A stretch of DNA of 21,173 bases. Source: an uncultured Dorea sp. GTDB taxonomy: Bacteria > Bacillota > Clostridia > Lachnospirales > Lachnospiraceae. Positions 7,201-14,368 of the stretch are shown here, one piece after another; within the stretch, counting starts at the first letter, position 1, and the number at the start of each line of letters is the position of its first letter. The notes under the pieces were generated by a model that was not told the DNA's origin, did not search any database, and worked only from the letters and a program-made list of their open reading frames with translations. The stretch is taken from the NCBI GenBank assembly GCA_910578455.1, contig CAJTQA010000051.1:1-21173 (forward strand), given 5' to 3'. Made by a program: the position numbers and the translations under genes.

Positions 7201-8584
7201 GCAAGCCTACCCTTCCTGCTCTCCGCAAAGCGAATTCCATCTCATAAATATTTGTCTCATCATATAATTTCTCTTTCTGCCCTCCTAGTTTAATACTTCT
7301 CAAATAAGACAGCCTTGTGTTCTGCGTATTTTTAATATAGGCAGACTTAATGTATCGGTTCTCCGGATTTACTGTTGTATAAATCAGGAATTCGTTCTCG
7401 AGAACTTCCAAAGGGCGCAGATTATGCGAAGTAAAGATCAGCTGTCCTTTTGCTTTTTCCTGCATAACCCCCAGGCACTCTCCCAAAAGATATTCATATA
7501 TCCCCGAGTCAAATTCATCCACTACAAAGCAGTAAGATTCCCGGTTATAACAGGCAACCAGGTTGCTACATATAGAAATCAGTTTCTTAATTCCCGCAGA
7601 TTCATACAAAAGCGGAATCTTCGCCTCCCCCCGCATCGTAATTACTTCAAACTGAATGCCATCCTTTCCATTCTCCATAAGCTTATCAAACGCATTATAA
7701 ATTTCCAGCTTAATCTCTGGTATCAGGGATTTCATAACAATATTGATCTGCTCTATCGTATTCGCCACATAAGGAAAATCCTCTTTTGCAACCACATTAA
7801 CGTCCGTAAGGCGGAGCATAATCCCCCCAATCCGCTTTTTTTCTGAGTTCGTCCAATCAATATTGACAGGTATCGTATCCAGATTCAAAGCCAGCAAAGC
7901 ATAATGTGCATTTTCCACAACAGCAAGGTCATATATTCCAAAGCTTTGCAAAAGACTGCTTACGCCAAAAATCTTTTCCGCATCGCCTTTTGCTTTTGCA
8001 AATATATCCTGCGCCTTTCTTGAAAACAAGAACGAACCAACGTCAGGCCTTTGCTTTTCTTCGTTATAGTCTTCCGTTATCTGCCGAGCGATTCCCAAAG
8101 CAACCATGCTCTCCATATTTTTTTCAAAATAATTTTGATATTTCAGAGGACGGAAAATTTCCTTTTCTTCTTTTCGATAATCAAATACCGGCGTTAACTT
8201 CGTTCTTTTACCTTCTTCATAGTTCCTTACACTGAGTTTTTCCCCGCTTACGCAAAAACTGTGCTCTCCGTTTTTTGACAACTCCACCTCATATTCCGCA
8301 TAACTTTCACCAGCATCCGTCCTGATCTCAAAGCAATATTTCACATAGGCATTATCACTCTGAGAATTTATATAATAAAAAAAATGAGCCGGAATCCGCT
8401 TTCCGCTAAACAGGCATTTTAACAATACCATACAGTCAACGACAACTGTCTTTCCAGATCCATTCTGCCCGTAAATCCCCAGAATACTTCCCCTTTTTCT
8501 TTGTGCCATGTCAATCTTCCCATACTTTACATTTTTTATATTCTTTATCTCCATCGCCACAAGGCGAACAACATTCCCGGTCAT
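7193..8584 (-). CDS. ABC/AAA_15-type ATPase of a putative two-gene defence cassette
   Basis: This 463-residue protein carries a complete SMC/ABC-like ATPase: Walker A GQNGSGKT (39-46), an ABC-signature-like ESAGIKKL (about 328-335), Walker B FVVDEFD (about 353-359) and switch histidine TSHN (about 385-388). The order fits the AAA_15/AAA_21 ATPases found in OLD, PARIS (AriA) and RloA proteins. No TOPRIM domain is fused at the C-terminus; that role seems to fall to the separate downstream gene. The ATG at 8584 is chosen because GGGGAGG is six bases upstream; an earlier ATG overlaps that site. It has a near-consensus promoter (8622-8650). A DNA-repair or plasmid-maintenance role is the alternative. 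Confidence 0.72.
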   Translation of the reverse strand: MTGNVVRLVAMEIKNIKNVKYGKIDMAQRKRGSILGIYGQNGSGKTVVVDCMVLLKCLFSGKRIPAHFFYYINSQSDNAYVKYCFEIRTDAGESYAEYEVELSKNGEHSFCVSGEKLSVRNYEEGKRTKLTPVFDYRKEEKEIFRPLKYQNYFEKNMESMVALGIARQITEDYNEEKQRPDVGSFLFSRKAQDIFAKAKGDAEKIFGVSSLLQSFGIYDLAVVENAHYALLALNLDTIPVNIDWTNSEKKRIGGIMLRLTDVNVVAKEDFPYVANTIEQINIVMKSLIPEIKLEIYNAFDKLMENGKDGIQFEVITMRGEAKIPLLYESAGIKKLISICSNLVACYNRESYCFVVDEFDSGIYEYLLGECLGVMQEKAKGQLIFTSHNLRPLEVLENEFLIYTTVNPENRYIKSAYIKNTQNTRLSYLRSIKLGGQKEKLYDETNIYEMEFALRRAGRVGLHD

Positions 8585-8621
8585 ACGCAACCTCCCCATT
8601 CTTCTTATATCATTCCAGTTT

Positions 8622-8650
8622 ATTATATGTTATAATACCCAATAAGTCAA
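8622..8650 (-). promoter_or_regulatory. Promoter of the ATPase/TOPRIM cassette
   Basis: The minus strand has TTGACT, a 17-base spacer and a perfect TATAAT, with a leader of about 30 bases. The 156 bases from here to the kbl terminator (8651-8806) are A+T-rich and hold no gene that I can support. Confidence 0.8.
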
Positions 8651-8806
8651 TTTATATTCCATATTCGTTAATTTATTTAACATTTATCATTTTTAATTGT
8701 ATTGCGAAAAATATATTTAGAAACAACACTTATGCAGACCATGCTATATATACAATACAACTCAATGACTAAATTGACTCACGGACGGCATTCTCCCGCC
8801 AGCGCC

Positions 8807-8838
8807 AAAAAACGCAGCACCGAAATGATGCTGCGTTT
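8807..8838 (-). terminator. Rho-independent terminator of the tdh-kbl operon
   Basis: A perfect 9-bp stem (AACGCAGCA/TGCTGCGTT) with a 9-base loop is followed on the minus strand by six T residues, about 25 bases after the kbl stop. Confidence 0.9.
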
Positions 8839-8862
8839 CTTACTTTCTCTGTCACATTCTCT

Positions 8863-10056
8863 CTACTTCATCTCTTCTCTTACTTCTTTAAAGCACTTCA
8901 CGATAAAGTCGATATCTTCTTTCGTATGGCTGGCGCATACCTGTGTACGGATTCTGGCTTTTCCCTTCGGCACTACCGGATAGGAGAATGCCACCACATA
9001 AACGCCCTTATCCATCATCCGTTTTGCGAACTCAGCCGCTGTCTTCTCATCATAGAGCATAACCGGCACGCAAGGATGTGTTCCAGGAATAACGTCAAAT
9101 TCATTGTCCACCAGCTCCTTGCGGTAGTATGCGGTAATCTCCTCTAAGTGGTCTCTCAGCTCCGTACTCTCATCCAGCATGTCAAACAGCTCGATGCTTG
9201 CTCCTGCGATTGCCGGCGCAAGAGAGTTGGAGAACAGGTACGGGCGGCTCCTCTGGCGGAGCAGGTCGATAATTTCCTTTCTTCCCGAAGTATATCCGCC
9301 AGACGCTCCTCCCAGAGCTTTTCCAAGAGTACCGGTGATAATGTCCACACGTCCCTGCACGCCGCAGTGCTCCGGAGTTCCGCGCCCGGTCTTTCCGACA
9401 AATCCAACCGCATGGCTGTCGTCCACCATCACAAGCGCGTTGTACTTATCTGCCAGGTCGCATACGCCTTTCAGGTTGCAGATGATGCCGTCCATGGAAA
9501 ATACGCCGTCTGTAGCAATCAGCTTGATCCTTGCGCCTGCCTCGTCAGCCTCTTTCAGTTTCGCCTCAAGGTCTTCCATGTCATTGTTCTTATAGCGGAA
9601 ACGTTTTGCCTTGCAAAGGCGCACTCCGTCGATGATGGACGCATGATTAAGCTCATCGCTGATCACCGCGTCATCTGCCGTAAGGATCGTCTCGAACAAC
9701 CCGCCGTTAGCGTCAAAACAGGAAGAATAGAGAATCGTATCATCTGTTCCGAGGAAATCGGAAATCTTCTTCTCCAGTTTCTTATGGATATCCTGGGTTC
9801 CGCAGATAAAGCGGACAGACGCAACGCCGTATCCCTTTTCATCATAAGTCTTCTTTGCCGCCTCAATCAGTCTCGCATTGTCGCCAAGCCCGAGATAATT
9901 GTTCGCGCACATGCATAAAAGCTCTCTTCCGTCCTCCATCTTTACTCTGGAACCCTGAGGCGAGATGAACGGAGCCTCTCCTTTAAAAAGTCCTGCCTCT
10001 TTGATTCCTTCTACTTCTTTTGTGTAAATGCTTAAAATATCATCTTTGCGTGCCAT
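8863..10056 (-). CDS. kbl: Glycine C-acetyltransferase (2-amino-3-ketobutyrate CoA ligase)
   Basis: This 397-residue PLP enzyme of the alpha-oxoamine synthase family cleaves 2-amino-3-ketobutyrate with CoA to glycine and acetyl-CoA, the second step of threonine breakdown. Motifs include CANNYLGL, SVRFICGTQDIHK, YSSCFDANGGLFET, LNHASIIDGVRLCKAKR, VMVDDSHAVGF (PLP-pyridine Asp) and the PLP lysine in TGTLGKALGGASGG (K246). Similarity to the E. coli enzyme is high over the whole length, and the size is as expected. It lies 54 bases after tdh in the same direction, with GGAAGAGG before the ATG, and is followed by a strong terminator, so tdh-kbl is a two-gene operon. Confidence 0.96.
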   Translation of the reverse strand: MARKDDILSIYTKEVEGIKEAGLFKGEAPFISPQGSRVKMEDGRELLCMCANNYLGLGDNARLIEAAKKTYDEKGYGVASVRFICGTQDIHKKLEKKISDFLGTDDTILYSSCFDANGGLFETILTADDAVISDELNHASIIDGVRLCKAKRFRYKNNDMEDLEAKLKEADEAGARIKLIATDGVFSMDGIICNLKGVCDLADKYNALVMVDDSHAVGFVGKTGRGTPEHCGVQGRVDIITGTLGKALGGASGGYTSGRKEIIDLLRQRSRPYLFSNSLAPAIAGASIELFDMLDESTELRDHLEEITAYYRKELVDNEFDVIPGTHPCVPVMLYDEKTAAEFAKRMMDKGVYVVAFSYPVVPKGKARIRTQVCASHTKEDIDFIVKCFKEVREEMK

Positions 10057-10110
10057 TGGCCTCTTCCTTCTTTCTTTAATTATTATTTCAAAACACGATA
10101 AATGAAACTC

Positions 10111-11172
10111 TTAGTCATTAATATGCGCCCAGTCAAGAATAACCTTTCCTGACTCACCGGAAATCATAGCCTCGAATCCCTTTTCGTAATCCTTAATGTC
10201 GAAATGATGTGTGATAATTTCGGAAATATCAAGTCCTGCCTGTAACATTGTAGACATCTTGTACCATGTATCCCACACTTTTCTTCCATAGATGCCGCGA
10301 AGGTTCAGCCCGTTAAAGATCACCGTCTCAAGGTCCACTTTAGCATCTGTCCTCTGAAGTCCGAGAAGGGCAATCTTACCGCCGTGTTTCATGTTATGGA
10401 TCATGTCATGAAGTCCTGCCTGCGAACCGGACATCTCAAGGCCCACGTCGAAACCTTCTGTCATGCCAATCTCTTTCATAACGTCCGGAAGTTTTTCTTC
10501 CGCGAGGTTTACGGCTCTTGTTGCGCCAAGTTTCATTGCAAGATCCAGACGATACTGGTTAAAGTCTGTGATTACCACGTGTCTTGCTCCTGAGAATTTC
10601 GCGATTGCGGCTGCCATAATACCGATCGGGCCTGCACCCGCCACAAGTACGTCTTCCCCTAACATATCGTAGGAAAGCGCTGTATGTGTTGCGTTTCCAA
10701 ACGGATCAAAAATCGCATACATCTCTTCCGGAATGTTCGGATTGCATGGCCATACATTTGAAGACGGGATTACAAGATATTCTGCAAAAGCTCCGTTTCT
10801 GTTAACGCCGACGCCTTTCGCGTCTTTGCAGTTCTCTTTGTGGCCCTCCAGACAGTTTCTGCACTTTCCGCAAGTGATATGTCCTTCACCGGATACGAGA
10901 TCGCCGATCTTAAATCCTTCCACACCTGCTCCGGTTTCTACAATCTCGCCTACATATTCATGGCCTGCCGTAAGCCCTACCGGAATCGTATGCTGCGCCC
11001 AGTCATTCCACTGATAGATGTGAACGTCCGTACCGCAGATGGCTGTCTTATGTATCTTAATCTTTACGTCATTGGGACCAACCTCCGGAATCGGCACCCG
11101 TTTCATCCACAGGCCTTCCTCCGGTTTCTCTTTGACCAGCGCCCACATCATACCATCATTTTTTTCACTCAT
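10111..11172 (-). CDS. tdh: L-threonine 3-dehydrogenase
   Basis: This 353-residue zinc medium-chain dehydrogenase oxidises L-threonine to 2-amino-3-ketobutyrate with NAD+. It shows the catalytic zinc cysteine in KTAICGTDVHIY (C46), GHEYVGEIVETG, the structural zinc set CGKCRNCLEGHKENC, the family-specific IFDPFGNATHTALS, and the Rossmann segment VAGAGPIGIMAAAIAK. Alignment with E. coli Tdh runs end to end, apart from about eleven extra residues at the N-terminus. The start has GGGAGG eleven bases upstream. It is first in the tdh-kbl operon and divergent from sstT, so uptake and breakdown of threonine share one control region. Confidence 0.96.
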   Translation of the reverse strand: MSEKNDGMMWALVKEKPEEGLWMKRVPIPEVGPNDVKIKIHKTAICGTDVHIYQWNDWAQHTIPVGLTAGHEYVGEIVETGAGVEGFKIGDLVSGEGHITCGKCRNCLEGHKENCKDAKGVGVNRNGAFAEYLVIPSSNVWPCNPNIPEEMYAIFDPFGNATHTALSYDMLGEDVLVAGAGPIGIMAAAIAKFSGARHVVITDFNQYRLDLAMKLGATRAVNLAEEKLPDVMKEIGMTEGFDVGLEMSGSQAGLHDMIHNMKHGGKIALLGLQRTDAKVDLETVIFNGLNLRGIYGRKVWDTWYKMSTMLQAGLDISEIITHHFDIKDYEKGFEAMISGESGKVILDWAHIND

Positions 11173-11231
11173 TGTTTGTGTTACCTCCCATTTCCACCGT
11201 CTCCCCAGACGATATTATTGTTGATGCTGTC

Positions 11232-11260
11232 ATTATATCACTCCTCAACTACATGTACAA
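11232..11260 (-). promoter_or_regulatory. Promoter of the tdh-kbl operon
   Basis: The minus strand has TTGTAC, a 17-base spacer and perfect TATAAT, about 60 bases before the tdh start. Confidence 0.8.
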
Positions 11261-11327
11261 TGGATTTTATACATTTTTTGTCTGATTTGTCAAAATTTTC
11301 ACACACCAAAAACCTTTTTATGTCAAC

Positions 11328-11397
11328 ATTTACAATTTTCATATTTACAAATCCAAAGGAATTGTTTATAATTACTTATATGTTATCGATATGTTAT
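11328..11397. repeat. Two direct-repeat pairs around the sstT promoter, possible operators
   Basis: ATTTACAA occurs at 11328-11335 and 11343-11350 (15-base period); the second copy contains the -35 box of sstT. TATGTTAT occurs at 11379-11386 and 11390-11397 (11-base period, one helical turn), immediately downstream of the -10 box. Their placement over -35 and transcript start suits regulator binding, but A+T-rich DNA gives such repeats by chance fairly often. Confidence 0.4.
11344..11372 (+). promoter_or_regulatory. Promoter of sstT
   Basis: TTTACA, a 17-base spacer and perfect TATAAT lie 120-148 bases upstream of the sstT start, giving a leader of about 110 bases that includes a short open frame. 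Confidence 0.75.
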
Positions 11398-11471
11398 ATA
11401 GCTGAAATAATATTATCGGTAAATCGGGGAAACAAAATCTATAGAGAAAGAGAGGGAGCAGGTACACGCAT

Positions 11472-11495
11472 ATGTATCTGCGAAACAAAGCATGA
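11472..11495 (+). CDS. Seven-codon leader peptide overlapping the sstT start
   Basis: An ATG nine bases after GGGAGCAGG opens a frame encoding MYLRNKA. Its TGA overlaps the sstT ATG as ATGA. The good ribosome binding site serves this short frame, whereas sstT itself has only a weak one, so sstT may be translated by coupling. It contains no run of threonine or serine codons, so it is not a classic attenuator peptide. It could also be chance. Confidence 0.4.
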   Translation: MYLRNKA

Positions 11496-12733
11496 AAAAT
11501 GTAATTGCAAAATGGAATAGCATCAGTCTTGTTCTGAGAATCCTGTGTGGTCTTATCATCGGTATTCTCCTCGGTCTGGCAATTCCAAAGGTAACCGTAA
11601 TCGCGATTCTGGGAGACTTATTCGTTGGCGCTCTGAAAGCTATCGCTCCGCTCCTTGTATTCTTCCTTGTAATAAGCGCTCTCGCACATACAGGCGAAGG
11701 TCAGAAGACAAACATGGGATTTATTGTTGCACTGTACATGATCGGCAATCTGTTCTCCGCACTCGTATCAGTGTTTGCATGCAAAGCATTCCCGGTAACT
11801 TTAACACTTGCGGAAGCTGCAGGCGAGGACATGGCTCCTCCAAGCGGCGTAGGCGAAGTATTAAAGAACTTATTGCTCAATGCGGTATCTAACCCTGTAG
11901 CTTCCATCGTAAACGCGAACTATATTGGAATCCTTGTATGGGCTTGTATCTTTGGCATCGCTTTCAAGATGGCAAAACCTGCAACAAAAGATATGCTTGA
12001 TGATATTTCCAATGTTATTTCCCAGGCTGTTAAATGGGTGATCAGTTTCGCGCCATTTGGTATTATGGGTCTTATCTTCAACGTTATTTCCTCATCCGGA
12101 CTTGGCGCACTGTTATCTTACGGAAGACTGATCCTTGTGTTAGTGGGATCTATGGCATTTGTAGCACTTATTATGAATCCGATCATCGTATTCCTGTGCA
12201 TCAGGAAGAACCCATACCCGCTTGTATTCAAGTGTCTGTCGCGCAGTTTCATCACCGCATTCTTTACACGTAGTTCCGCAGCAAATATCCCTGTAAATAT
12301 GGAACTTTGTAAAGAACTGGAATTAGACGAGAATACATATTCCGTATCCATTCCTTTAGGTGCTACGATCAACATGGCCGGAGCTGCTATCACAATCTCT
12401 GTAATGGCATTATCCGCTGCTTATACGGTTGGTATCGATGTAGACTTCGGAACGGCTCTCATCCTCTGCGTACTTGCTGCACTTAGTGCTGCCGGTGCAT
12501 CAGGTGTTGCCGGCGGTTCTTTGTTACTTATTCCTATGGCATGCAGCTTATTTGGAGTTCCATCCGAAATTGCTATGCAGGTTGTAGGTGTTGGTTTCAT
12601 TATCGGTGTTATCCAGGATTCCTGTGAGACAGGACTTAACTCCTCCACAGACGTTCTCTTTACAGCAGCTGCTGATATCAGAGACAGAAGACTGCACCCG
12701 GAGAGATACAACGGAAAACAGGTGAACATCTAA
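11492..12733 (+). CDS. sstT: Na+/serine-threonine symporter SstT
   Basis: This 413-residue membrane protein of the dicarboxylate/amino acid:cation symporter family imports serine and threonine with Na+. Long hydrophobic helices run throughout, and the family's substrate-site motifs are present: the reentrant-loop sequence TRSSAANIPVN, the IPLGATINMAGAAI segment (NMxG type), the glycine-rich hairpin AAGASGVAGGSLLL and the closing DSCETGLNSSTDVLFTA. Length agrees with SstT proteins of about 400-415 residues. It is the only clear plus-strand gene here and is divergent from tdh-kbl, which supports a threonine-use role. The ribosome binding site directly before the ATG is weak; see the overlapping leader peptide. 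Confidence 0.95.
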   Translation: MKNVIAKWNSISLVLRILCGLIIGILLGLAIPKVTVIAILGDLFVGALKAIAPLLVFFLVISALAHTGEGQKTNMGFIVALYMIGNLFSALVSVFACKAFPVTLTLAEAAGEDMAPPSGVGEVLKNLLLNAVSNPVASIVNANYIGILVWACIFGIAFKMAKPATKDMLDDISNVISQAVKWVISFAPFGIMGLIFNVISSSGLGALLSYGRLILVLVGSMAFVALIMNPIIVFLCIRKNPYPLVFKCLSRSFITAFFTRSSAANIPVNMELCKELELDENTYSVSIPLGATINMAGAAITISVMALSAAYTVGIDVDFGTALILCVLAALSAAGASGVAGGSLLLIPMACSLFGVPSEIAMQVVGVGFIIGVIQDSCETGLNSSTDVLFTAAADIRDRRLHPERYNGKQVNI

Positions 12734-12757
12734 GAAAAATATAATACAAAGAAAAGA

Positions 12758-12793
12758 AATAAAGTTCCGGACATCAAAATCCGGAACTTTATT
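12758..12793. terminator. Bidirectional terminator between sstT and glyS
   Basis: A perfect 14-bp inverted repeat (AATAAAGTTCCGGA / TCCGGAACTTTATT) with an 8-base loop is flanked by A-rich and T-rich sequence on both sides. It sits between the converging sstT and glyS stops and can serve both transcripts. Confidence 0.92.
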
Positions 12794-12823
12794 TTATCTT
12801 TTAAAAATCAGAGCTCAAATTTT

Positions 12824-14215
12824 CTACCACTCAAATTTCTTTGCAAAATATGCGTCTAACTCATCAATCTTAACTCTCTCCTGCTCCATCGTATCACGGT
12901 CGCGGACAGTAACCGCTCCGTCTTCCTCAGAATCAAAATCATAGGTCACGCAGAATGGAGTGCCGATCTCATCCTGACGGCGGTATCGTTTGCCGATATT
13001 TCCTCTCTCGTCAAACTCGCAGTTATATTTCTTAGAAAGCTGTGCATACACTTTCTCCGCCCCTTCATTCAGTTTCTTAGACAGCGGCAGCACGCCGATC
13101 TTAACCGGAGCAAGCGCCGGATGGAAACGAAGGACAGTCCTCTTGTCTCCGCCTTCCAGTTCTTCCTCGTCATATGCGCTGCAAAGGAACGCCAGCACCA
13201 TACGGTCTGCGCCAAGAGACGGCTCAATAACATACGGAACATATTTTTCCTTCTTCTCGTCGTCAAAATAGCTCAAATCCTGTTTCGAGACATTGATATG
13301 CTGCGTCAGGTCAAAGTCTGTCCTGTCAGCAATTCCCCAAAGCTCACCCCAGCCAAACGGGAATAAAAATTCCACGTCCGTGGTCGCCTTGCTATAGTGG
13401 CTCAGCTCCTCCGGGGAGTGGTCGCGGTAGCGAACTTCTTCCTCTTTAAGGCCAAGCGCCTTTAACCAGTCAAGACAGAACTGTTTCCAGTATTTGAACC
13501 ACTCAAGATCCGTGTCAGGCTCGCAGAAGAACTCAAGCTCCATCTGCTCAAACTCTCTTGTACGGAATGTGAAGTTGCCCGGCGTGATCTCATTGCGGAA
13601 AGACTTTCCGATCTGGCAGATGCCGAAAGGAATCTTTTTTCTGGAAGTACGCTGTACGTTCTTAAAGTTTACAAAGATGCCCTGCGCTGTCTCCGGTCTC
13701 AAATACACTGTATTCTTCGCGTCCTCCGTAACGCCCTGGAACGTCTTGAACATCAGGTTGAACTCACGGATCTCCGTAAAATCATGCTTTCCGCATGTCG
13801 GACACGGAACCTCGTGCTCTTTGATATAATTCTCCATCTGTTCATGGCTCCAGCCGTCAATGCTGTCGCCAATGTCAAGGCCATGCTCCTTCGCGTAATC
13901 CTCAATCATCTTGTCCGCGCGGAAACGTTCATGGCACTCTTTGCAGTCCATCAGCGGATCGCTGAAGCCACCAAGATGCCCGCTTGCCACCCATGTCTGC
14001 GGATTCATCAGGATCGCGCAGTCCACGCCTACATTATACGGGGATTCCTGGACAAACTTCTGCCACCACGCTCTCTTTACATTGTTCTTAAGCTCTACTC
14101 CAAGATTGCCGTAATCCCATGTATTCGCAAGACCGCCGTATATCTCAGAGCCAGGATATACAAACCCTCTCGACTTCGCCAGCGCAACAATCTTTTCCAT
14201 TGTCTTTTCTACCAT
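12824..14215 (-). CDS. glyS: Glycyl-tRNA synthetase, single-chain (eukaryote-like) type
   Basis: This 463-residue class II synthetase charges tRNA-Gly with glycine in the cytoplasm as a homodimer. It begins with the family motif AKSRGFVYPGSEIYGG and WDYGNLGVELKNN, has paired CxxC motifs (CKEC, CPTC) that may hold a metal, motif 2 (FRNEITPGNFTFRTREFEQME), WGELWGIADRTDFDL, motif 3 (EPSLGADRMVLAFL) and a C-terminal anticodon-binding domain (LAPVKIGVLPLSKK onwards). It is the one-subunit form, not the two-subunit GlyQS. GAGGG lies six bases before the ATG. The leader is only about 75 bases, too short for a T-box. Glycine supplied by Tdh-Kbl is its substrate. Confidence 0.96.
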   Translation of the reverse strand: MVEKTMEKIVALAKSRGFVYPGSEIYGGLANTWDYGNLGVELKNNVKRAWWQKFVQESPYNVGVDCAILMNPQTWVASGHLGGFSDPLMDCKECHERFRADKMIEDYAKEHGLDIGDSIDGWSHEQMENYIKEHEVPCPTCGKHDFTEIREFNLMFKTFQGVTEDAKNTVYLRPETAQGIFVNFKNVQRTSRKKIPFGICQIGKSFRNEITPGNFTFRTREFEQMELEFFCEPDTDLEWFKYWKQFCLDWLKALGLKEEEVRYRDHSPEELSHYSKATTDVEFLFPFGWGELWGIADRTDFDLTQHINVSKQDLSYFDDEKKEKYVPYVIEPSLGADRMVLAFLCSAYDEEELEGGDKRTVLRFHPALAPVKIGVLPLSKKLNEGAEKVYAQLSKKYNCEFDERGNIGKRYRRQDEIGTPFCVTYDFDSEEDGAVTVRDRDTMEQERVKIDELDAYFAKKFEW

Positions 14216-14295
14216 AGCTTACCCTCACTTTCCTAGGTTTCCTTCTTTTTATTATTGCTTTACCAGGCAATCATGCCGGAAATAACTATTCTATA

Positions 14296-14324
14296 AGTAT
14301 AGCGTCAACATGGACGCTTTGCAA
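14296..14324 (-). promoter_or_regulatory. Promoter of glyS with a dyad in its spacer
   Basis: The minus strand has TTGCAA, a 17-base spacer and TATACT. The spacer is almost exactly an inverted repeat, AGCGTC-N6-GACGCT (14301-14318), where a repressor could lie between the boxes. Confidence 0.6.
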
Positions 14325-14368
14325 GCACTTTATAAAATGCGATGCTGCATTTATATATTGCACTCCGC

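Noticed and set aside
9148..9918. Long plus-strand open frame (256 codons) opposite kbl
   Set aside because: It is antisense to an intact kbl and has no start signal or known motif.
10840..11520. Plus-strand open frame of 226 codons crossing the tdh-sstT control region
   Set aside because: It begins inside tdh on the opposite strand, runs through both promoters and overlaps the real start of sstT; no protein-like motifs.
14216..14295. T-box riboswitch upstream of glyS
   Set aside because: The space between the predicted promoter and the start codon is about 75 bases, too short for a T-box, and no T-box consensus was seen.
14331..14356. Hairpin after ugd as its terminator
   Set aside because: The stem is A+T-rich with a bulge and has no following T-run, so termination could not be supported.
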